A DNA stretch of 64,000 nucleotides. Source: Siphonodentalium dalli (Eukaryota; Mollusca; Scaphopoda; Gadilida; Siphonodentaliidae). Shown in pieces: positions 21,445-31,153 of this stretch. The DNA is taken from positions 133,801,129-133,865,128 of the forward strand of contig CP136064.1 in assembly GCA_032622095.1 (NCBI GenBank), given 5' to 3'. The position numbers and the translations under genes were made by a program. Position 1 is the stretch's first letter. Every line of letters begins with the position of its first letter. The notes beneath the pieces are model-generated. The model did no database searches. It saw only the letters and a list, made by a program, of their open reading frames with translations, and was not told where the DNA came from.

Positions 21445-21644
21445 TGTGATATTCTGTTATATGTTTTTTAACCATTATTATATCTTTATTTTAATACTAT
21501 TGTCTTCGGTTTGTAAGTTTAGAATTACATCACATTTGCAATATATATTTGCCCAATAGTTTAGAGATGTTGGAAATCGCACACTGCGTTCATAATCTAC
21601 CTTTTAAACTAGCATGTAGGTTTTATTTCTAACTGTTCGTCACA
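20940..21644 (+). mobile_element. 3' LTR of element 2, about 705 bp
   Basis: Opens TGTGACAG after the GAGGGGAGAG tract and can be closed at ...TTCGTCACA, giving the inverted termini TGTGAC/GTCACA. It contains a TATA box at 21384-21390. The first 505 bp are confirmed by the truncated copy at 17471; the 3' end is inferred from the termini only. Confidence 0.65.
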
Positions 21645-21873
21645 GTTAGGATTGTGTCAAAATAGTTGTTTATATCGACAATAGGGAAGTTGGTTTATTG
21701 ACACAATCACATTTCACATATTTATTAATATCCATTCTGGATATATATTTTGGTAGCAACTACAACCTATGTATTTGTTCACCAGGGTCCTTTTTCTAAT
21801 TGGACATCTCTCGATTGATGTTTGATGCTCGATGTGATGTTGTGATGTTGCTGTCAAGCTGTCTATAAAGATG
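21645..21873. other. Non-coding flank after LTR
   Basis: No ORF. An 11-bp inverted pair (GATTGTGTCAA and TTGACACAATC) brackets about 21651-21712. Otherwise nothing is recognisable. Confidence 0.4.
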
Positions 21874-22079
21874 TGTTGTGATGTCATCCATGTTATGATG
21901 CTTGTAGGATGTGTTCCGTTCGGTATTGCTTGATTATTCAATTAAATGCATGATGAAGACTTTTAAGGTAGGCTTAGTGTTTTCATAGACCCTGCCAGAT
22001 GTTTAGACTCAGAGCCCATAAATGTTTGTGATATAGCGACTGATGGTTCACTAAAGACCCACCCCTGTGCTCTACCACA
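21874..22079. repeat. 206-bp duplicated sequence, copy B
   Basis: Second copy of 9341-9546, one mismatch. It is preceded by no polypurine run, which weakens the idea that it is a 3' LTR, and is followed by a pyrimidine-rich microsatellite. Confidence 0.75.
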
Positions 22080-22089
22080 TAAATACAGT

Positions 22090-22190
22090 ATCTCATCCCT
22101 TTTATCTCTCTCTATCTCTCTCTCTTTCTTTCTCTCTCTCGTCCTCTCTATCTCTTTCTCGTTCACAATCTCTCTCCCTGCTTCTAACGA
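22090..22190. repeat. CT-rich microsatellite
   Basis: About 100 bp of imperfect CT/TATC repeats (CTCTCTCTAT-type). Confidence 0.85.
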
Positions 22191-23036
22191 CATCATCATT
22201 ACTATAATTATGATATTTTCATTCCTTCCCGTCCGCCCCCCTCTCTACCCTTAATGAAGAGCGGGCGCGAAACAAAAGGGGAGCAAACTTAATAAAAGCC
22301 CTTGGGCTTGTTGTTTAATCCCCTTTCCAATCAATCGAATTTATATTATTCTATACTCCTGTAAAATGTCTGTTAAATGTTTATATATGTTATTATTTTG
22401 ATTGGAATAAAATATGTTTATACTAATGTAAATAAACCCCTTAAATGAATGTAGTACAGACTGACCAACTTGTCAGAGCATCGGACGGTATAGCAAAGTT
22501 TGGCAATTTATGGTAAAAGGTCCACCCAGGCAAATCACATTGACCCATTGTGTTAATTTTGGTATCAAAATGAGCGTTAATATATCCCCGACGAATTTAG
22601 TTAATAAAATGCGACATGGGACAGCAAACTTCGACACAAAATTGATGTAACCGGTTACCGGGGGTGTTTGTTGACATCAGAGTTTCCAGATATCCAAGCT
22701 ACAAAAACATGATTACGCACTATTTAACTTATTGCCGTTGATCGGGGCTAGTCGATTCCTGTGAAAAACACTCTATTCAATTTGATTGAGTAGTTGTCAA
22801 AGTTATATACTTGCGTCTTGTATTATTAAATTAAGAAAAACGTACCGATGTTGAAATTTGCTTTTCTATTTTAAAACAATATCTCACAAACCGGAAACAC
22901 AATTCAAAATTCCACTTTCTGTTTAGCCTATACCTGTCCCTAGAGTTGGGACAGGGTACCAGTCTATGTTGGATGAGCGGCACGTGCGTTGCCAAGATAT
23001 TTTGGGCATTGCGCCAACGTATAACGTTATAATCCG
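22191..23036. other. Non-coding stretch
   Basis: AT-rich with no supported gene or repeat. A short palindromic AAGCCCTTGGGCTT occurs near 22297. Short open frames look random. Confidence 0.4.
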
Positions 23037-23121
23037 TACCGCTCTTTAGTCCTCATCGCTAAAGAGCGGTATACCGTTCTTTAGCCATCAGTGCTAAAGA
23101 GCGGTATACCGTTCTTTAGAC
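23037..23121. repeat. Short hairpin tandem (CTAAAGAGCGGTATACCG)
   Basis: Two adjacent hairpins built from CCGCTCTTTAG and CTAAAGAGCGG, with the palindrome GGTATACC between units. Non-coding. Confidence 0.7.
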
Positions 23122-23448
23122 ACTCCGTTATATTTATGGCTAATAATATGATCTTGGTGGCGTTACCATTTCTGACTATGGTTTTCTTGTCTTATATTGT
23201 AAATATCTCCCATGTCAGGAGACCCGCCGATGGCCCGACGTTGGCATACACACTCACACGGCTGTATAGACTTTGTGTTATAAGTATTGTTATTCTATAT
23301 GGAGGGGTATTTTTAGTAGGACGTGTTAGTACGTTTACATGTATACATACCTGGAGGAGTATTTTTTACCACGCCTGCGAACCAGAGTGGGACTCAACTC
23401 GACAGGCCTGAAATTTTTTGTATGTCTATACTCATATATACATTATTT

Positions 23449-23593
23449 AATAAATAGAGCATGGCTTGGAGTGAAATACGCCGATATAGTGCATAGTGAG
23501 GTTGTGTAGTTCACGACGCGAAGCGGAGTGAAATACACAACCGCACTATGCACTATATCGGCGTATTTCACGACAAGTCATGCTCTATTTATT
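23449..23593. repeat. Foldback element, 58-bp arms
   Basis: Left arm from 23451 (TAAATAGAGCATG...) and right arm ending 23591 are inverted copies with a few mismatches, around a loop of about 25 nt (GACGCGAAGCGG core). The single strand could form a long hairpin. Confidence 0.85.
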
Positions 23594-23959
23594 ATATTGT
23601 ATCGAACAAATATTTTGATTTAGCAGTAGGAAACTACTATTTTCAACTTTTACTAAGTTCAGACAATTGATGTTCGCCTTACTGAAGCTTTAATTTGGAT
23701 TAGCGGCGAAATAACAGGTAGTTTCAGAACAAAGTTTGATGTAGTGTTCGTTACTATTTTTAGTAGTCAAAACTACATATGCATAGTGCACGATGGGAGA
23801 GACTTGAAGGCGTAGTATACAACTACGACTAATAGAGTCGAGTAGCCAACCAATCGGAAAGCTTGATTTCAATAACAAAGTCACGTGATATACAATATAC
23901 CCTGTTAGGCAGGTAACTCTAGTTATCTACATATCTACAACGTACTGGAAGCTTATAAA
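23594..23959. other. Non-coding stretch
   Basis: No coding or repeat feature identified. Confidence 0.35.
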
Positions 23960-25012
23960 TACGCCCCGAAGGGAGGAATTTAGACAGGAATTTTGCCATT
24001 CACCTGTGGATCATTGCCCACAGTAGGGTTCTTTAACGTGCACACATAGTTGTACATGGGACAGCCATTAAAGCCCCGGTTCCATATTCCCGATTTTCTG
24101 TCCCGAATTAGTATATTCGGCACAAATTCGGGACCAGACCAAATCGGCAGCATTCGAGAGAAATCTGGACGAGTTTTATTCCAAAAAGCCGCCGAACTGA
24201 TGCCGAATTATGACAAAATTTAATCGTCCCGAACATTGCCGAGTATTCCAGAATGCTTCCGAATATCTTCCCAAATGATCAAGAATTATCCCGAACTTTC
24301 GTGCGGGTGGCTGCCAAATTGCCCAGATTACTACCGACTTACACCGAATTGTTGCCGAATACCCCGAATCAATGCCGAACTGGTACCGAATTGATGCCGA
24401 ATAGATACCGAATTGGTATTCAATTGCTGCCGAACGTCCCGAATCGATGCCGAATTTTGCAGATACACCGGATCTCAGTATAAAAGCAGCCATACATGGC
24501 GAATTCGGGAATAACCTGCCGAATACTGCCGACTACTCCAGAATATCCAGCCGAATACTCCCGAATAGGTGCCGAATTGCTCCCGAAATTCTCCCGACGA
24601 TTTACAAATCGGGAGCGATTCGGATTGGTTCCCGATAGTTTTGAACATTTCAAAACTGTCGGGACCGAGTCCAGAATTGTCCCGAATCGACCCCGATAGC
24701 ACCGATATCCCCGATCATGTTCGGGGTTAAAAATTCACTGTCCCGACTCGTCCCGAACTTACTCCACGATTTTTGCAAAATTATGATTCGGGAGTGGAGT
24801 CATTCGGGAACATTCGGGGTGGGAAATCGGGGATATGGAACCGGGGCTTAACGTCCCCACCAGTGAGGCATACACGGTATTTTATATATAGGCACGATCA
24901 CTGAGAGCTCCCGACTTTTTGAATTGTCGACGATTGAGGTGAATCGATCCGGGATCCAAGCGAAACCTCTGGCCAGTAGTCGAACACGCTAACCACTCGG
25001 CCATCACACTCT
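23960..25012 (-). mobile_element. tRNA-derived SINE-like element interrupted by a TIR element (approximate ends)
   Basis: On the minus strand a perfect pol III A box (TGGCCGAGTGGTTAG, 24989-25003) and a weak B box-like GATCCCGGATCGATTC (24941-24956) mark a tRNA-like head at about 24937-25010. Downstream on that strand the body runs to 24852 and appears to resume at 24071, beyond the TIR element, with a GCACGTTAAAGAACCC word near 24030. The 3' end near 23960 is a guess. Confidence 0.5.
24072..24848. mobile_element. 777-bp TIR element (MITE) packed with CCGAAT words
   Basis: Terminal inverted repeats of about 26 bp begin AGCCCCGGTTCCATAT on both ends (one internal mismatch), flanked by TAA at 24069-24071 and 24849-24851. 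A 3-bp T-A-rich target duplication is typical of PIF/Harbinger elements. The interior has dozens of CCGAAT/ATTCGG words in loose array and no coding frame. Confidence 0.75.
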
Positions 25013-25040
25013 AACGCGCTCCGTTGCCCGCCCCAACTTT

Positions 25041-26906
25041 GGCTGAAATGGTCATTGTCACCCCTTTCGTTCAGTTTGGTAGCCAGCTTTTAAAACTTTC
25101 AGTTGGGTACCCAGCTTTTATAACATTTACAGTTGGGCACACAGCTTTATGAGCAGTCAATCTGCAGTACCTGTGTCCTAGGCATACAATTCTTCTCCAC
25201 TATTATTTTCAAGCATCGTGACGAATAGCCTAGACATCATAATTCATATGTAAACAAGAATTTACACATTTACCAGGTTCATTTCGCAATCAACTGAGGG
25301 CAATCACTAATTAAATCAAGCTATGTGTGAGATTTCATAAAGCTGGGTACTCAAATGTCAATTTTACAAAAGCTGAGTACCCAACTGAAAATAAAAATAA
25401 GCTGGGCACCCAACTGAACGAAATGGGGTGACAGTGAGCAACGTGAATTTTGTTACTTATTCCTTATTCGCAAAATGTCGGAAAGTGTGGCAAATGGCCC
25501 CAAATTCGTAAGTGGCCACGTCGGCGGAGCATTTTGGGCCGAATTTTTTTTGGGTCGAGTTCGTAAAAGTGGTCCGAAAAAGTGTCCGACCTGTGCTCGG
25601 TCCGATTTTTTGGGGAAAATGTGGCAAATGACGCCAAATTCTCAAGTGGCCAGCTGGGCGGAAAATTTTGGGTCGCAAATGTTTTAGGTCGAGTTCGTAA
25701 AAGTGGTCCGAAAAAGTGTCAGACCTGTGCTCGGTCCGATTTTTTGGGGGAAATGTGGCAATTGACCACGGCGACGTACTTAGTGAAAAATAAAAAAAAA
25801 TTGGGTCGAAATGCCTCGAAATTAGACAAAGTCTAAAAAATGAAGGGGAAATGCCCCCAATGGGTGCAAATTCTCAAGTGACCAGCTGGGCGGGAAATTT
25901 TGGGTCGAAAATGTTTTGGGTCGAGTTCGTAAAAGTGGTCCGAAAAAGTGTCCGACCTGTGCTCGGTCCGATTTTTTTGGGAAAATGTGGCAAATGACCA
26001 CGGCAACGTACTTAGTGAAAAATAACAAAAATTTGGGCCGAAAAAAAGCTGGCCACTTGAGAATTTGGTGTCATTTGCCACATTTTCCCCAAAAAAATCG
26101 GACCGAGCACAGGTCGGACACTTTTTCGGACCACTTTTACAAACTCGACCCAAAATTATTTCCGCCCAAAATGTTCCGCCCAGCTGGCCACTTGAGAATT
26201 TGCACCCATTGGGGACATTTCCCCTTCATTTTTTATTTTAGACTTTGCCTAATTTCGTGGCATTTCGAAATTTTCGACCCAAATTTTTGTTATTTTTTAC
26301 TTAGTACGTTGCCGTGGTCATTTGCCACATTTCCCAAAAAAATCGGACCGAGCACAGGTCAGACACTTTTTCGGACCACTTTTACGAACTCGACCCAAAC
26401 ATTTTTCGACCCAAAATTTTCCGCCCAGCTGGCCACTTGAGAATTTGGCGTCATTTGCCACATTTTCCTTAAAAAATCAGACCGAGCACAGGTCGGACAC
26501 TTTTTCGGACTTCTTTTACGAACTCGACCCAAAACATTTTCGACCCAAAATTTTCCTCCAAGCTGGCCACTTGAGAATTTGGCGTCATTTGCCACATTTT
26601 CCCCAAAAAATCGGACCGAGCACAGGTCGGACATTTTTCGGACCACTTTTACGAACTCGACCCAAAAAAAATTCGGCCCAAAATGTTCCGCCCAGCTGGC
26701 CACTTGAGAATTTGCACCCATTGGGGACATTTCCCCTTCATTTTTTAGACTTTGCATAATTTCGAGGCATTTCGAACTTTTCGACCCAAATTTTTGTTAT
26801 TTTTCACTAAGTACGTTGCCGTGGTCATTTGCCACATTTTCCGACATTTTGCGAATAAGGAATAAGTAACAAAATTCACGTTGCTGTGACAGTGACCATT
26901 TCAGCC
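25041..26906. mobile_element. Foldback element B, 1.87 kb, with internal repeats
   Basis: Ends GGCTGAAATGG / CCATTTCAGCC, flanked by CAACTTT on both sides (25034-25040 and 26907-26913). The two halves (about 25435-26040 and 26041-26880) are inverted copies. They are built from subrepeats containing CAAGTGGCCAGCTGGGCGG and GACCTGTGCTCGGTCCGA. Open frames in it come from the repeats and are not genes. Confidence 0.8.
25056..25433. mobile_element. Foldback element A nested in B, 378 bp
   Basis: Inverted ends TGTCACCCC...GGGGTGACA, with arms containing CAGTTGGGTACCCAGCTTTT-like words repeated in both orientations. It sits inside the left terminal repeat of element B and splits it. Confidence 0.75.
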
Positions 26907-26913
26907 CAACTTT

Positions 26914-27467
26914 GTACTGCCCTATAGGCCTACGCCGCTTCTCTAATACGCATCTGCTTCACGTTAATTAATGGTACTATAATAAGGTACTTATTATATA
27001 TATCCTCAAATGAAGTGCCTATTCTCCATGCTTGGACCTATATATCTGCACTGGGATTGTACAAATTTTCAGTACTTTAAAGCAGAATTCAACAATTCAG
27101 AAATGTTGCCAAATAACAATCGAAAGTAAAATAATTAACTGATTTAACAGACAATTTAAATGAAATAGTGACTGACCAATCGTCGCGTCAGAACAAAACT
27201 GTTCTATCTCGATTTTGGCGGGAAAATGAGATATTGGTATCTTTCAATTCAGTGTGGGATTTCCTCTCAGAAAATCACCAGATATCGTGTCTAACAGATA
27301 CGATTTTGAATGAGAGGCTGAGTTCCATCTCAAAACTCATATATTTCTAAGTTCCTTATATACAACCTCCTTGTCGTCGCCATTGGGGTATACAATCGAA
27401 TGGTCTGTTTCCTGTCGTTTATCTGGTATATTATTTTTCAATATCTAGTTTCCTCCTCTTTGATATC
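26914..27467. other. Non-coding stretch
   Basis: AT-rich, no supported feature. Confidence 0.35.
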
Positions 27468-28300
27468 TCATGTTTTTTCTGGGCACCAGTTTTTCACATG
27501 CCTCTGAAGATCATGCACATTTTCGTATAAGGCACCGCTGTCATCACAGAAATTTGCCATATTTGTATCACATACTTCCTCACACGTCAGTTTGCTCTGT
27601 CCCTCCTGACTGTCAGTAGTGTTATGGAGTTTAGTTGCAGAATCGTTTTAATTTATAGGTATATTCGTGTCACGTGATTCAAAAATGTTTGTTTTCAATC
27701 GTTCATCCTCGGTGGTTGTTGGCTTCAGGTCAACGAGTAAATAACTGTGAGGTTTTTCTGTAGCATCCTCAAACTTTTGTATCAAGTAGGCACTTTTTGT
27801 TGGATACATCTGTCGAGCGAGCGTCATAGGATTTTTAAATAGTATCAGATATTGACAATTCCGCCTTTGTGTCGGATCTTTATTATGGTATAAATTTTGA
27901 TCCAATGTTATGACAAATAAATTCCGATGGTGACTTCCTTCTGTAAACAAATCGCTAACTTTGGGGTCCATAAGTGATGTCATCAAATCATCCAGTACAA
28001 TGATATTCCTTACATTAGGATTAAAGAATGTATCCTTTTCTATATCCATTGGAATCCCCTGAATGAACTCAACACCAGGTGTTACATTGAGTCGAATAAC
28101 GTCATACAGCTTTTGTATAACCAAATAATTCTTTGAGCAGGTGGATTGATTTTGGTAGTATTCTTCTCCAATAGATTTTTGACAAAATATGATTTTCCTG
28201 ACATAGTTGGTCCTGAGACAATCATAGTAAATGGGTGGTTGAACTGAAAGTCATAATCCCTATGACATAGTTCTTTTTGATGCGCATATGCTCAAAGTTG
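27468..28300 (-). pseudogene. Polinton/adintovirus-like packaging ATPase remnant
   Basis: Reading leftwards: a Walker A motif GPTMSGKS (28190-28213), then after a frame change a Walker B-like IIVLDDLM (about 27981-28006), then a GSHHRN...ITLDQN segment of the A32/FtsK-HerA type. A TAA at 27648-27650 interrupts; the same frame runs on to TGA 27468-27470 and encodes a Cys/His stretch ending HDLQRHVKNWC, a decayed zinc finger. An Asn/Ser-rich tract and a possible N-terminal extension lie to about 28455. In Polintons and adintoviruses this family pumps DNA into capsids. Frameshift and stop make it non-functional. Confidence 0.65.
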
Positions 28301-28455
28301 TTGCTGCTGCTGTTGCTGTTGTTGTTGTTGTTTTTACTGTTGTTGTTGTTCTGAAGGCGTGTGTTTATGTTGTATTTGGGTTTTCCTTCCCCGTATACTT
28401 CCCTGGCCAATCCAGTAGAAATAAGAGCATAACAGATATAGGGGTGTCGGTTCAA

Positions 28456-30870
28456 GCCTTGGTCAAGGACTATCCAGTGTTCCCGGGATTTGGGTATAAA
28501 TCAGAACGAGCTCACCTCATTTCTCTGTATATTCTCTGTAACTATCATGGCATAGGTATGATGTATTTTCTGGTAGTAGTTATGATACAGGTGAATAGTA
28601 ACTCCTACAGTCCTCCTAGGTGTGACAACTGAGTTTGTACTGAGTGACGTTTTTCTTGTACCACGGCCAGATTGATCATTTTCAAGACTAGTCTATCATA
28701 GATGGATAGTGAATGCTCTGAAACATTAAATGGTTATGTACAAACAATTGTCATAATATAGCTCATAGCATATCACGCAAATCGTAAATTCACTTAGATC
28801 TGCTAAATGTATAATAAATCACATGCGTGATTTATCCATATATTTACATGAATACTGGAACGGGTTAAGACCCAGATATTTGTTACTGCTGAGTTATTAG
28901 CAAATCCAATTAACTTTACTGAAACACCACGTGCCTAGATAGTTGACTATATAATAGCTGATGAAAGTAAACTGACATTAAATTTAGATAAAAGTATATG
29001 ACTTTACTACAAGAGAAATCGGAAGACAAAATAACGAATCCATCGGACAAATATTCACCTCATCGTGTAGACAAAAGCAGAATACTTCTCATGCTTATAA
29101 CATTCAGGTTCTCAATAAACTGCCGAACCAAACAGCATGCATACATGTAAATGCAAGATGGCAAAGCACGTCTTTTTACGCGCAATGCTTTTGAGAAAAG
29201 AGAACGACTTTAGTTCGCCTCCAGTGAACCCAGACTATCACCAGCGTGACGGACCAATGAGAAGTTACAATATCTAGTTCACCTAGATTGTTTGATGAGT
29301 GCATGGATTGATTTGTCAATGATTACTCCAATCACCGATTCGCTTGTTATTACCTACATTTAACTCCCAACATGCCAGTGCTGTGCTTTTAACTAATAAA
29401 GTGCAAAACACCTCCACCACATACTCCCCTCTCTTCAAAGAAATGGCATCCTTGACATTTTAAACAAGAATGTATACTTGTTATAAATAGTAGCAAATAA
29501 TTACTTTTGCCTCAATATATATATACTTAGACCTTACGTCCAAGCTACTTAGCTGAAAATATAACCTAGCCTATTAAATGGAGTATTACCGTACCGATAT
29601 ACACTGTTATATTCTACACAATATTATGTTTGCATTAACACTGTTTCCTATACCATTTATCTGCAAAGTAAATAGTATTAATGTTATACATCAAATATGG
29701 AATTAAGATACCACATTAGCATAACCCCAAACACTGAAACCAGTATTTTGTTTTTTATTTCCTTTTAAAAAAAATCAAAATCGAATATTTACAACAAAAT
29801 TTTAAATATTTTTTTTTTCTTCATGATTTTCTTGATTTTATACTTTTTTTTTCTTCTTGCCAACGCAGAAAACAACAAAATGGCACCGTTTTCTCTTATT
29901 TACAAGATTGGTTGACCTCAAAATATAGTATCAACCTGCAAAAGACAAATATTCATATTTGGCTCACTTTCACTACATAAGTGAATCATAACTTTCCATT
30001 ATCTGAAATAAATTCAGGCAATAGAATTTGTACTAATATATTAAAATATATCTAATTCTAATGCACTTAGGCCAATATACCCCCGGAAACACCACATATT
30101 TGCGGGGGGTTATTCATTCAATAACCTGTCGCAATGTATAGTCCGGTTCACCGCTTCAATGTTAGATATTCCTACGCGCCAATATTGCCGTTAGCTGAAT
30201 TCCTAATCTCGACCATGCCAAATCCAGCCTCGCTCAATGTTCCGTTTCACTCCATGACGTCACCCTTACGCAGTACATGCCGGCGACGTTACGGAGTAGA
30301 TTATAGAGTTGGCGCCCGGTCTACTGACTTCCGTTACTAGCTCGTTGCTATATAAACAAACCAGCTACGTCGCTTTTTCGAAAATTGACAGTTAGTACAT
30401 TCGCCCTGTATACATGTACAAAAGACCACACCGTTATATCCCACAAATGTCCGTGTCTCGATATCATTTGACCCCAAATTTCTTGACATGAACCGCGACA
30501 GACATGCACGGCGTGAAATACATAGCATTGAGTAAACAATTTGCCATTGTTTCAATTCAACTTCAAGTTCGCGGTAAAATCGAAACCGCAATTTGTAAGT
30601 GGTAAACATCTGAAACAGACATCAAGTACATGCAAGAACTGATTGTTGTGCATATTTATTTCTATTTGAGGTGGACATTTTTCATGTTTATCAGCATTTT
30701 TAACGATAAGAGCGATGGTAATTGAGGGACTATATTTTATCTAGCGCATTAAATTTAAAATAAAAAGTCGTGAATTGGCTGAGTGTTTTCTATGGCCGCA
30801 CATTTCGTTGATAATTACGAGGCATTTGTTTGTCTAAATAATGTTTTTAAGTTCGAAGAGCATTAGAATG
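28456..30870. other. Non-coding stretch between ATPase remnant and foldback
   Basis: AT-rich with poly-T/poly-A runs near 29750-29870. A short GC-rich inverted pair (CCCCCGG / GCGGGGGG) lies near 30080-30110. No supported gene; short open frames are at chance length. Confidence 0.4.
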
Positions 30871-31036
30871 GGGATAACAGTGTGGTGTGTTGTGATTTCG
30901 GAAAGGTACATGGCGAATATACTGTGGCAAATACCCGTTAATGGGCTCCGGCTCCGCCGTCGCCCATTAACTAAATTTGCCACAGTATATTCGCCATGTA
31001 CCTTTCCGAAATCACAAAACACCACACTGTTATCCC
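30871..31036. repeat. Foldback element, about 74-bp arms
   Basis: Left arm from GGGATAACAGTG and right arm ending CACTGTTATCCC are inverted copies with two small mismatch patches, around a GC-rich loop (CTCCGGCTCCGCCGTCG). A strong hairpin. The open frame across it is a by-product of the palindrome. Confidence 0.88.
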
Positions 31037-31153
31037 CTAAATAAAATACAAATAGTTCCCAATGATTTGCTTTTCTCCCATGTCTCACTGCATAATAGTC
31101 CGCATCAGTTCTCTTAACATGTAAGGTGGCATGTCCACAAAAATTTCTTTGGT

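Noticed and set aside
22090-22190. CT-rich tract as a polypurine tract of a minus-strand element
   Set aside because: It is a simple microsatellite with no LTR terminus next to it.
23091-23411. 106-codon hydrophobic plus-strand ORF
   Set aside because: It starts inside the mini-hairpin repeat, has no recognisable domain, and the length is near chance.
24176-24702. Overlapping ORFs in the CCGAAT-rich element
   Set aside because: Product of the repeated hexamer-like words; no protein features.
24937-25010. Functional tRNA gene on the minus strand
   Set aside because: The A box is good but the B box is degenerate and the tRNA cloverleaf cannot be completed; a SINE head is the better explanation.
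25475-26759. Several long open frames on both strands rich in Arg, Lys, Pro, Phe
   Set aside because: They are translations of the foldback subrepeats and are equally open on both strands.
28288-28632. 114-codon plus-strand ORF with a Val-rich start
   Set aside because: It is the opposite strand of the Asn/Ser-rich tract of the ATPase remnant.
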